Assembly (NCBI GenBank): GCA_929200335.1 | Contig: CAKMZG010000118.1 | Span: forward strand, 1 to 7,651 | Direction: 5' to 3' | DNA: 7,651 nt | Origin: an uncultured Alphaproteobacteria bacterium | Lineage (GTDB): Bacteria > Pseudomonadota > Alphaproteobacteria > Rhizobiales > Rhizobiaceae | Shown here: one piece after another, positions 1 to 5,811 of the stretch | Layout of the letters: each line of letters begins with the position of its first letter | Position numbering within the stretch: the first letter of the stretch is position 1 | Translations under genes and position numbers: made by a program | Notes under the pieces: model-generated | What the model saw: only the letters and a program-made list of their open reading frames with translations | Database searches by the model: none | Told to the model about the DNA's origin: nothing

Positions 1-396
1 TTTTAAGAGCAAGTAGTTCCCCTCAACCAAAACAATGCGATGCTCTGGCAAAACCTTGCTGTCCCCTTCAACCACCGCATCAATGCTACGGTCAAATTCT
101 GGCACATTCACCACCCCACCATCCACCGCTATTTCTTTAATCAGGTGTACAAATCCCTCGCCATCAAAAGTATGAGGTGCGCCCTTCCTAGCTCTGGCAT
201 CCATTTCATCCAAGATACTGTTATCCAAATGAAAGCCATCCATAGGCACAACAATGCTATCGGTAATTTGCGGATGCAGCGCTTCAGCTAATGTAGATTT
301 GCCACCAGCAGGCGGCCCTGCAATGGCGATTATCAAGCGTTTGTCGCCCTGTTTTTGAGCCATAATGGCAGTTTTTATTTCCTTTAAAATCGCCAT
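1..396 (-). CDS. P-loop nucleoside/sugar kinase family protein (FrcK / pantothenate-kinase-like), C-terminus cut off by window edge
   Basis: This is the first 132 residues of an ATP-dependent small-molecule kinase of the phosphoribulokinase/uridine kinase/PanK-like superfamily, expected in the cytosol. A Walker A motif, GPPAGGKST, lies at residues 27-35. It is followed by PMDGFHLDN (51-59), RKGAPHTFDGEGF (70-82), PEFDRS (99-104) and VEGNYLLL (124-131). This order is typical of the family annotated as fructose transport kinase FrcK or as a nucleoside triphosphate hydrolase domain protein. Members are usually a little over 200 residues, so roughly a third is missing to the left of the window. 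The start at 396 is chosen because GGAGG sits 4 bases upstream; an in-frame ATG at 363 would leave too little sequence before the Walker A strand and has a poorer ribosome site. The gene is divergent from a PfkB sugar kinase 108 bp away, which fits a sugar-phosphorylation role. The exact substrate cannot be read from the sequence. Confidence 0.85.
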   Translation of the reverse strand, partial: MAILKEIKTAIMAQKQGDKRLIIAIAGPPAGGKSTLAEALHPQITDSIVVPMDGFHLDNSILDEMDARARKGAPHTFDGEGFVHLIKEIAVDGGVVNVPEFDRSIDAVVEGDSKVLPEHRIVLVEGNYLLLK

Positions 397-447
397 GAGG
401 CCTCCAGAAAATTCAATGAACGATATTGTATCTCAGTCTTTTATATC

Positions 448-474
448 TTGCCAGCGCCAAACAAAACTTATATT
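448..474 (+). promoter_or_regulatory. Candidate promoter for the PfkB kinase gene
   Basis: TTGCCA (448-453) and TATATT (469-474) resemble -35 and -10 elements, but the 15-base spacer is short. Transcription would start near 481 and leave a leader of about 24 bases before the ATG at 505. The position in a 108 bp divergent gap supports it, while the spacing weakens it. This is a by-eye call. Confidence 0.25.
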
Positions 475-504
475 TATAGGCTACATTTTTAGAAAGGGTT
501 ATTG

Positions 505-1422
505 ATGATTATTTGTTGTGGTGAAGCTTTAATTGATATGCTGCCCCGTGAATTGGATGGCGCGGATGTATTTTTGCCTGCTGCTGGCGGCGCTATATTT
601 AATACAGCAATTGGTCTTGGTCGCCTTGGAGAGCCTGTCGGGTTTTTATGTGGCATATCAAGCGATATGTTTGGTGAACAGCTCCTAGATACTCTAAAAG
701 CCTCAAATGTATCCACCGATTATTGTGTACGTCTAGATCAACCCACAACTCTAGCCTTTGTAAAGCTTGAAAATGGCCATGCCAAATATTCATTTTTTGA
801 TGAAAACTCAGCCCTTCGAATGTTAAGCGAGGCAAATTTACCTGCCCTACCAGTTTCCTGCAACGCCCTACATTTTGGTGCAATCAGCCTAATTCCTGAA
901 CCCTGCGGTTCTGCCTATGAGACATTGATGGCACGAGAACATAAAACCCGCGTGATTTCATTTGACCCTAACATTCGCCCCTCTTTCATCAAAGATGAGG
1001 CAGCCCACCGCTCTCGTATGAACCGCATGACAGCACAATCTGATATCATCAAAGTGTCCGATGAGGACATCGAATGGCTAGCCCCCAACACCCCACATGA
1101 AGAGACTATCAAAGGCTGGTTAGAAGGCGCTACATCCATTGTGATTCTTACCAAAGGTAGCGAGGGCGCGACAGCTTTTACAAAACACGGCGAAGCTTCC
1201 TGCGGTGTGCCAAAGGTTGAGGTTATAGATACGGTTGGAGCAGGTGATACATTTAATTCAGGCTTTTTAAGCGCCTTAAATCAAGCCGATTTGCTTGATA
1301 AAGCAGCACTTCATAACATCAGCAACGAGGCATTAGAAGCAGCCCTTGAATTGGGCGCAAAGGTAGCTGCCATCACGGTATCACGGGCTGGTGCCAATCC
1401 ACCGTTTAAATCTGAATTATAA
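505..1422 (+). CDS. PfkB-family carbohydrate kinase, probably fructokinase
   Basis: This is a 305-residue ribokinase-fold enzyme expected to phosphorylate a sugar, probably fructose, with ATP in the cytosol. The N-terminus CGEALIDMLP (residues 5-14) carries the substrate-binding Asp11 typical of fructokinases. The first PfkB signature, with the GG pair and Asn, spans 27-42 (PAAGGAIFN and after). FDPNIRP lies at 153-159. The second signature, DTVGAGDTF, lies at 242-250, with catalytic base Asp248 and the GAGD anion hole. Length and motif order match intact family members. The start is placed at ATG 505, not at the TTG three bases earlier (502), because AGAAAGGG at 491-498 then has a 6-base spacing. 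The gene is divergent from the FrcK-like kinase and convergent with the lipoprotein gene, ending just before a hairpin. A related sugar such as 2-keto-3-deoxygluconate is possible, but the N-terminus favours fructose. Confidence 0.9.
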   Translation: MIICCGEALIDMLPRELDGADVFLPAAGGAIFNTAIGLGRLGEPVGFLCGISSDMFGEQLLDTLKASNVSTDYCVRLDQPTTLAFVKLENGHAKYSFFDENSALRMLSEANLPALPVSCNALHFGAISLIPEPCGSAYETLMAREHKTRVISFDPNIRPSFIKDEAAHRSRMNRMTAQSDIIKVSDEDIEWLAPNTPHEETIKGWLEGATSIVILTKGSEGATAFTKHGEASCGVPKVEVIDTVGAGDTFNSGFLSALNQADLLDKAALHNISNEALEAALELGAKVAAITVSRAGANPPFKSEL

Positions 1423-1434
1423 GTTAAAGGTAAG

Positions 1435-1457
1435 GCGAGAGCGTTAAAATCTCTCGC
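1435..1457 (+). terminator. Hairpin between convergent genes, probable terminator of the PfkB kinase gene
   Basis: GCGAGAG (1435-1441) and CTCTCGC (1451-1457) form a perfect 7 bp stem around a 9-base loop. TATTTTC follows on the plus strand, a modest U-tract. It begins 13 bases after the kinase stop codon. On the minus strand the loop contains the TAA stop of the lipoprotein gene (1446-1444), and no T-run follows the stem there, so it looks stronger as a plus-strand terminator. Confidence 0.65.
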
Positions 1458-1839
1458 TATTTTCACCTGCACCAATGACTTTGCCGCGACTATCCAAAGC
1501 GATGACTTGAATATTATAAACATGGGAGCCATCACGCGCACATGGGCCTTTGTATTTATCCAAAGCACCTTCAGAAATAATTGCGCCTTTGGCTTCAACG
1601 GTGCCACCGCCATGTGCAATCTTAGGGGCATTTAAATCCACCATTTTAACGCGGTATTTAGCTGCATTTTCTGGCGCACCACCAACACGAATTTGCGGAG
1701 AAATATCAGAACAGCGATGTTTTTGAGTAAAGGTGAAAAACACACCTAATTTTGCTGCATCATCAGGGATAGAGCCTACACAACCCGTTAACAATCCCAT
1801 AATACTAACAACACTTACTGCTTTAACTATATTCTTCAT
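1444..1839 (-). CDS. Small PEBP-like (YbhB/YbcL-type) lipoprotein
   Basis: This is a 131-residue predicted lipoprotein. It has a Lys-containing n-region, a hydrophobic stretch at residues 5-16 and the lipobox LLTGC, with lipidated Cys20. Val21 at +2 does not suggest inner-membrane retention. The mature part resembles the short bacterial phosphatidylethanolamine-binding-protein relatives: VDLNAP (67-72), HGGGTV (76-81), YKGPC (96-100) and GSHVY (104-108), then an ALD strand (114-116) and a short C-terminal tail. The YxGPC and DGSHxY blocks are the PEBP ligand-site signature. Cys43 and Cys100 are the only mature cysteines besides the lipidated one and could form a disulfide. The start is supported by GGAG with 7-base spacing. 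The gene lies 50 bp downstream of the SulP gene on the same strand, so it may be co-transcribed, although a TATAAT in the gap suggests its own promoter. The ligand is unknown. Confidence 0.75.
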   Translation of the reverse strand: MKNIVKAVSVVSIMGLLTGCVGSIPDDAAKLGVFFTFTQKHRCSDISPQIRVGGAPENAAKYRVKMVDLNAPKIAHGGGTVEAKGAIISEGALDKYKGPCARDGSHVYNIQVIALDSRGKVIGAGENSERF

Positions 1840-1863
1840 CTACCCACTCCGCTCTATAAGTAC

Positions 1864-1869
1864 ATTATA
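1864..1869 (-). promoter_or_regulatory. Candidate -10 element for the lipoprotein gene
   Basis: The minus strand reads a perfect TATAAT, placed so that transcription would start near 1857, about 17 bases before the ATG and just upstream of the GGAG ribosome site. No good -35 is visible at the usual distance; the best is a weak TTAGGT 18 bases upstream. It lies between the SulP stop codon and the lipoprotein start. Confidence 0.35.
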
Positions 1870-1889
1870 CTTTCTCTGCTACAGCGCAC

Positions 1890-3530
1890 CTAATGCGCAC
1901 CACCAAGACTACCTGTTTTAACAGAATAATCAACTGCAATACCATATTCTGGATCATCATCGGCATCAACAATTAATTGCCCAGCCTTATTCAACAAACG
2001 ATGACAATCATGAGATAAATGACGTAATTGCAGGGTTTTGCTTTCTGCTTCATACTTTGAGGCCAAACTTTCAATCGCTTGCAAAGCTGATTGATCCACT
2101 ACACGACTGTTTAAAAAATCCACGACTATTAAATCAGGATCTGTTTTAGGATTAAACAACTCTGCAAATCCATCAGTTGAGCCAAAAAATAATGGGCCTT
2201 CGATGCGGTATACTTTTTTATCATCTAACTCTTCTATTTGTGCATGAATGCGTGATGCATTGTTCCAAGCAAAGGCTAGCGCAGATACAATCACTCCCAC
2301 AACAACAGCAATGGCTAAGTCAAATTTAACCGTAACTGCTGTTACCAAAACAATCACAAATGCATCCATCCATGGAATTTTGCGGAAAATCTTAAAGCTC
2401 TGCCAAGCAAATGTTCCAATCACCACCATAAACATCACCCCGACAAGGGCTGCCAATGGAATTTGCTCAATCAAGCTTGAACCAAATAGAATGAAACTCA
2501 ATAAAAAAAGTGCTGCAATAATACCAGATAGGCGCGTGCGCCCCCCTGATTTTACATTGATCATGCTTTGACCAATCATGGCGCAACCACCCATACCACC
2601 AAAGAAACCAGTGATCGTGTTAGCAGCCCCTTGAGCTAAACACTCCTGCGAAGAGCCGCCAGATTTGCCTGTAATCTCGCCAACAAGGTTCAAGGTCAAC
2701 AAGCTTTCAATCAAGCCAATAGCTGCTAAAATTAGCGCATATGGAAAGATTATTTCCAATACTTTAAAATTTTGCGCCCAAGCTTCACCGGTCATTTCAA
2801 ATGCAAATGGTACTTGTGGAATATGAAAACTCGGCAATTCGCCTTTAATAGACGCCAAATCACCAACGCGCGGAATATCAATACCAAAGGCAATAACAAT
2901 GGCTGCCACAATAGCAATACCTGCAAGAGGCGCTGGGATGGCTTTGGTGAATTTAGGCATAAAATGGATAATCGCCATAGTAAGTGCGACCAAGCCTAGC
3001 ATAATCAGGAGTGGCATACCTGACATCCAAACTTTTTCACCAGCATCTCCAGCAATCTTAAACTGACCTAATTGAGCCAAGAAAATCACAATAGCAAGAC
3101 CATTCACAAAGCCCAACATCACAGGATGCGGTACAAGCCGGATAAATTTGCCCAATTTAAATATGCCTGCGAGCAATTGTAATATGCCCATCAAGACGAC
3201 GGTGGCAAAAAGATATTCAACCCCATGGGTAGCAACAAGAGATACCATAACCACAGCCAAAGCACCGGTTGCACCAGAAATCATGCCTGGACGACCACCA
3301 AATAATGCAGTTACTAATCCAACAATGAATGCAGCATATAAGCCAACAAGTGGATGAACACCTGCAACAAAAGCAAATGCAACAGCTTCTGGCACTAAAG
3401 CTAGAGCAACTGTTAAACCTGAAAGCACTTCTGTCTTGATTTGACTTGGCGTTAATTCTGCCAGACTGTCGCTACTTGAGCGTTTTACAGAAAGACGTTT
3501 TGCGAAAGCAGCGAGGCTTGCCTGAACCAT
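1890..3530 (-). CDS. SulP family inorganic anion transporter with C-terminal STAS domain
   Basis: This is a 546-residue inner-membrane secondary transporter of the SLC26/SulP family, moving sulfate, bicarbonate or a similar anion. After a short cytosolic N-terminus, the membrane domain runs from about residue 35 to 425. It shows the family blocks VALALVPEAVAFAFVAGVHP (41-60), GLYAAF (63-68), FGGRPGMISGATGAL (77-91) and LVPHPVMLGFVNGLAI (132-147). IGLIESLLTL (271-280) and GGMGGCAMIGQSMINVKSGG (311-330) follow. A STAS domain occupies about 440-525 and has the VVDQSALQAI loop (477-486), where anti-sigma-factor antagonists carry their phosphorylated serine. Length is normal and no break is seen. 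The start at 3530 has AAGGA with 5-base spacing. It is divergent from the Ldh2 gene and upstream of the lipoprotein gene. Family blocks do not tell sulfate from bicarbonate (BicA-like) transport; a sulfatase nearby makes sulfate attractive, but this is only inference. Confidence 0.92.
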   Translation of the reverse strand: MVQASLAAFAKRLSVKRSSSDSLAELTPSQIKTEVLSGLTVALALVPEAVAFAFVAGVHPLVGLYAAFIVGLVTALFGGRPGMISGATGALAVVMVSLVATHGVEYLFATVVLMGILQLLAGIFKLGKFIRLVPHPVMLGFVNGLAIVIFLAQLGQFKIAGDAGEKVWMSGMPLLIMLGLVALTMAIIHFMPKFTKAIPAPLAGIAIVAAIVIAFGIDIPRVGDLASIKGELPSFHIPQVPFAFEMTGEAWAQNFKVLEIIFPYALILAAIGLIESLLTLNLVGEITGKSGGSSQECLAQGAANTITGFFGGMGGCAMIGQSMINVKSGGRTRLSGIIAALFLLSFILFGSSLIEQIPLAALVGVMFMVVIGTFAWQSFKIFRKIPWMDAFVIVLVTAVTVKFDLAIAVVVGVIVSALAFAWNNASRIHAQIEELDDKKVYRIEGPLFFGSTDGFAELFNPKTDPDLIVVDFLNSRVVDQSALQAIESLASKYEAESKTLQLRHLSHDCHRLLNKAGQLIVDADDDPEYGIAVDYSVKTGSLGGAH

Positions 3531-3642
3531 AATATTCCTTAAATTGTTTTGATTTAATCAATATGCTAATTTAATTTTGGCACATATCTAAAATATAAGT
3601 TGCGCCCTTCATAAACTATTTTTTAAAATTGTGTAGACTAAA

Positions 3643-3660
3643 TTGGTATTATATCATCAA
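3643..3660. promoter_or_regulatory. Operator-like imperfect dyad in the SulP/Ldh2 divergent region
   Basis: TTGGTATTATATCATCAA reads as an imperfect palindrome: 12 of 18 positions match its own reverse complement, with perfect TTG/CAA ends. The layout resembles operators of FadR-subgroup GntR regulators of sugar-acid genes, which often have TTGGT-type half-sites. An overlapping TATTAT (3647-3652) and ATAATA (3660-3665) pair adds symmetry. It sits 113 bp from the SulP start and 143 bp from the Ldh2 start. No regulator gene is in the window, and AT-rich DNA makes chance dyads common. Confidence 0.3.
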
Positions 3661-3704
3661 TAATATACAGATCACTAAATGATAAAATGACAAGTCCCAG
3701 CGCC

Positions 3705-3735
3705 TTGACTAAATTTTAAGGAAAATTGATATATT
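3705..3735 (+). promoter_or_regulatory. Candidate promoter for the Ldh2-family dehydrogenase gene
   Basis: TTGACT (3705-3710) and TATATT (3730-3735) each match five of six consensus bases, with a 19-base spacer that is slightly long. Transcription would begin near 3742, giving a leader of about 60 bases. The rest of the 272 bp gap is very AT-rich and offers several weaker alternatives. Confidence 0.35.
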
Positions 3736-3802
3736 TATATGGAGTTTCAATATATCTTATTATATATAGGCGAAGAAAATTCAAATACGTAAAGGAAAAA
3801 CC

Positions 3803-4804
3803 ATGAGCCAAACAACAATGACATTAGAGGCCATCGAACAATTAGCAAAAGATGCCCTTATGGGTGCCGGTGCAAGTGAAGCAGCTGCAAGCGCTGTTGC
3901 AAAATCCACATGGCGTGCTGAACGCGATGGTGTACGCTCCCATGGTTTGATGTATGTGCCAATTTATGCCGAACATGTGCAATGCGGCAAAGTTGACGGC
4001 AAAGCCGCACCTGAAGTAAGCCAACCTAAACCTTCTGCCCTTCGTATTGACGCCAAATCAGGCTTTGCCCATCCTGCTATTGATGCAGGGTTTGATAAAT
4101 TTATCGATACGGCCAAATCTCAAGGCGTTGCTGTCATGAGCGTTTTCAATTCTTACAATTGTGGCGTTTTAGGCCACCACGCAGAACGCATAGCAGAAGA
4201 AGGCCTTATTGGACTTTGCTTCACCAATGCACCTGCATCTATTGCCCCTACTGGTGGCTCTAAGCCAGTGATTGGAACTAACCCATTTGCTTTGGGTATT
4301 CCAAGTCAAGATGGGGTGCATTTTGTGATTGACCAATCTGCTAGCGCCATTGCCAAAAGTGAAATTATGTTGCGCAACCGTGAAGGCAAGGCCATTGAAC
4401 CAGGTTGGGCATTGGACGCAGAGGGCAACTCTACCCTTGATGCAAGCGAAGCCCTAAAAGGCTCCATGGTGCCAAGTGGTGGCGCAAAGGGTTTTGGTGC
4501 TGGCCTTATGGTAGAAATTTTTGCAGCTTGCTTAAGTGGTGCTGTTCTGGGTAAAGATGCCAGCCCGTTTTCTGGTACCGTTGGCGGCCCACCAAATACG
4601 GGACAGTGCTTCATTGCTTTTGACACAGAAAGCTTTTCTGGCGGCGCATTTCATGATCGCGTTGATAGCTTAGTTGCTGCAATCACAGCAGAAGAAGGTA
4701 CCCGCCTACCCGGCTCTCGTCGTTCAGGCGCACGCGTCAACACAGCAGCAGGTGTTGCGGTTGATGATGCATTAATCGAACGCATCACAGCTTTCTGCGC
4801 TTAA
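3803..4804 (+). CDS. Ldh2/malate-L-lactate dehydrogenase-family NAD(P)H oxidoreductase
   Basis: This is a 333-residue cytosolic oxidoreductase of the Ldh2 family (YlbC/YiaK/DpkA/ComC group), which interconverts 2-oxo acids or cyclic imino acids with hydroxy or amino acids using NAD(P)H. RSHG (45-48) contains the conserved Ser46-His47 active-site pair. NSYNCGVLGHHAERIAEEGL spans 116-135, FTNAPASIAPTGG lies at 140-152, GTNPFALGIP at 158-167, VIDQSAS at 175-181 with conserved Asp177, and PSGGAKGFG at 224-232. Length is that of a complete member. The start has AAAGGA at 3791-3796 with 6-base spacing. Characterised relatives include 2,3-diketo-L-gulonate reductase, delta1-piperideine-2-carboxylate reductase and (R)-3-sulfolactate dehydrogenase (ComC); the sequence alone does not choose among them. 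The divergent SulP gene and the sulfatase further on make a sulfonate substrate worth testing, but this is inference. Confidence 0.88.
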   Translation: MSQTTMTLEAIEQLAKDALMGAGASEAAASAVAKSTWRAERDGVRSHGLMYVPIYAEHVQCGKVDGKAAPEVSQPKPSALRIDAKSGFAHPAIDAGFDKFIDTAKSQGVAVMSVFNSYNCGVLGHHAERIAEEGLIGLCFTNAPASIAPTGGSKPVIGTNPFALGIPSQDGVHFVIDQSASAIAKSEIMLRNREGKAIEPGWALDAEGNSTLDASEALKGSMVPSGGAKGFGAGLMVEIFAACLSGAVLGKDASPFSGTVGGPPNTGQCFIAFDTESFSGGAFHDRVDSLVAAITAEEGTRLPGSRRSGARVNTAAGVAVDDALIERITAFCA

Positions 4805-4891
4805 GGTTTAAGATCAAAAAATTTAGGGCTTGATGCGTTTATATGAATTCAAAATACAGTTCTAGTTTCTTTTATTTGAGCGAATAAGTCT

Positions 4892-4915
4892 CGTTTACGT
4901 GAAATCACCTAAACG
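4892..4915. repeat. Inverted repeat (hairpin) between convergent genes
   Basis: CGTTTA (4892-4897) pairs with TAAACG (4910-4915), and inside it GTG (4899-4901) pairs with CAC (4906-4908) around an AAAT loop. One C-C mismatch separates the two stems, giving nine base pairs in total. It lies 88 bases after the Ldh2 stop and 23 bases beyond the glycosyltransferase 3' end. There is no T-run directly after it on either strand, so a simple intrinsic terminator is unlikely; it could protect the 3' ends of the convergent transcripts. A T6 run at 4934-4939, preceded only by a 3 bp stem, overlaps the glycosyltransferase stop. Confidence 0.5.
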
Positions 4916-4937
4916 GTACACGCGCTATCCGCCTTTT

Positions 4938-5675
4938 TTATTTCCAGTTTTCTAAAATCCAAGGGGTTGAGCGTACATGCTTATAAAGCTTTTTCCATGC
5001 CGCCTTACCATCTAATGGCCAAACGCCAATTGCGGCCTCGTCTGGATCTGGCTTGCCTGTAAATGCAATTGCTTTTGCAGATTTTGGTAATTTTGGCGTT
5101 ATGAAAAAATTTAATGGCCATTTTGGCAATAAGGAATGCTTAAAACTCAACACCCATTCGTTAGGCCAGAAGCGCTGCTCAGAAATCTCACCCGAAATAT
5201 ATTGTTGCTCAATTTCATATTTAGCCATGACCGCCTCTGGGTCTTTCATAAAATCATCATAGATATGGCTATGTTGGCCTATTCTAAATCGAAACAGTGA
5301 GGTATTGCCAATTTGTAATTTGGGTTGACGCCAATTATGAATGACGCAGTATTTGCCCGACTCATAATCAAAAAACTCATCTAAATGGCCTGTGATAATC
5401 ATATCCAAATCTAAGAACAAGACATCACCCTCAAGATCAAAAAGCTCAGATTGCCAAAGTGAAACTTTTCGCCATGGGTTCCACATAGCACGCTCAGGTG
5501 CTGAGTATTCAGGCAAAGGATAAATTTTAACTTCCTCATTCACCCCTTCGCCATCATCGGTAAAACACACTAAACGCGTTGGTCTCGTGGTATTACGTTT
5601 GATCATTGACCATAATTTATTTACAAAATCAGCGGGGTAACGCGTACCCCATTTCATGCAGATGATGGTTTGCAA
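4938..5675 (-). CDS. GT-A-fold glycosyltransferase-like protein (TTG start)
   Basis: This is a 245-residue predicted cytosolic nucleotide-sugar transferase. The N-terminal strand IICMKWG (4-10) leads into a GT-A-like fold. LFLDLDMIITGHLDEFF (86-102) contains the DxD metal/UDP-sugar motif Asp89-Leu-Asp91, as in GT8-like enzymes. GNTSLFRFR (123-131), WPNEWVLSFKH (170-180) and IAFTGKPDP (203-211) follow; the last resembles the FHGKPKP block near the end of related proteins. There is no signal peptide or membrane segment. The start is a TTG at 5675, with GGGAG 7 bases upstream. No in-frame ATG lies upstream, and the next ATG at 5657 would remove part of the first beta strand. An out-of-frame ATG at 5680 opens an 8-codon frame whose TGA overlaps the ATG at 5657. 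Acceptor and sugar donor are unknown; a role in surface or capsule glycans is only a guess. It is convergent with Ldh2 and divergent from the sulfatase. Confidence 0.75.
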   Translation of the reverse strand: MQTIICMKWGTRYPADFVNKLWSMIKRNTTRPTRLVCFTDDGEGVNEEVKIYPLPEYSAPERAMWNPWRKVSLWQSELFDLEGDVLFLDLDMIITGHLDEFFDYESGKYCVIHNWRQPKLQIGNTSLFRFRIGQHSHIYDDFMKDPEAVMAKYEIEQQYISGEISEQRFWPNEWVLSFKHSLLPKWPLNFFITPKLPKSAKAIAFTGKPDPDEAAIGVWPLDGKAAWKKLYKHVRSTPWILENWK

Positions 5676-5722
5676 ATCATCTCTCCCGTTAAATTCTTTA
5701 TTCCTTGAATAATCACATTTTG

Positions 5723-5739
5723 TTGACTTATCAAGTCAA
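5723..5739. promoter_or_regulatory. Perfect palindrome between the glycosyltransferase and sulfatase genes, candidate operator
   Basis: TTGACTT (5723-5729) and AAGTCAA (5733-5739) are exact reverse complements around ATC. The 17-base site lies in the 136 bp divergent gap, 48 bases from the glycosyltransferase start and 73 bases from the sulfatase start. The arms also contain TTGACT on both strands, a good -35 match, so a bound regulator could compete with RNA polymerase in either direction. No partner regulator is visible in the window. Confidence 0.5.
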
Positions 5740-5811
5740 GGATTTGAAAGCTCATAAATTTAGGTTAGAGTTATTCCATATTCTAAATTAATAACATCAG
5801 AAGCCATTTCC

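Noticed and set aside
40..291. 83-residue plus-strand open frame
   Set aside because: It lies antisense to the P-loop kinase, whose motifs are clear, and its own product shows no recognisable family features.
361..363. Downstream ATG as the start of the P-loop kinase
   Set aside because: The ATG at 396 has a strong GGAGG site 4 bases upstream, while the site before 363 is weak.
502..504. TTG as the start of the PfkB kinase
   Set aside because: The ATG three bases later has better ribosome-site spacing (6 bases instead of 3) and is a stronger start codon.
489..1154. Three minus-strand open frames opposite the PfkB kinase (489-716, 599-883, 915-1154)
   Set aside because: The plus strand carries complete PfkB signatures; these frames are shadows with no ribosome sites or family features.
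1884..1901. Direct repeat GCGCACC twice with an 11-base period across the SulP stop codon
   Set aside because: Two copies of 7 bases are too few to support a repeat element; one copy is coding. Chance is the simpler explanation.
2248..3357. Thr/Asn-rich plus-strand open frames opposite the SulP gene
   Set aside because: Their composition is what antisense reading of Val/Ile/Ala-rich membrane helices gives, and the SulP frame is intact across the whole region.
4922..4939. GCG-CTATC-CGC followed by T6 as an intrinsic terminator for the Ldh2 gene
   Set aside because: A 3 bp stem is too short to call. The T6 run is real but overlaps the stop codon of the convergent gene and may be incidental.
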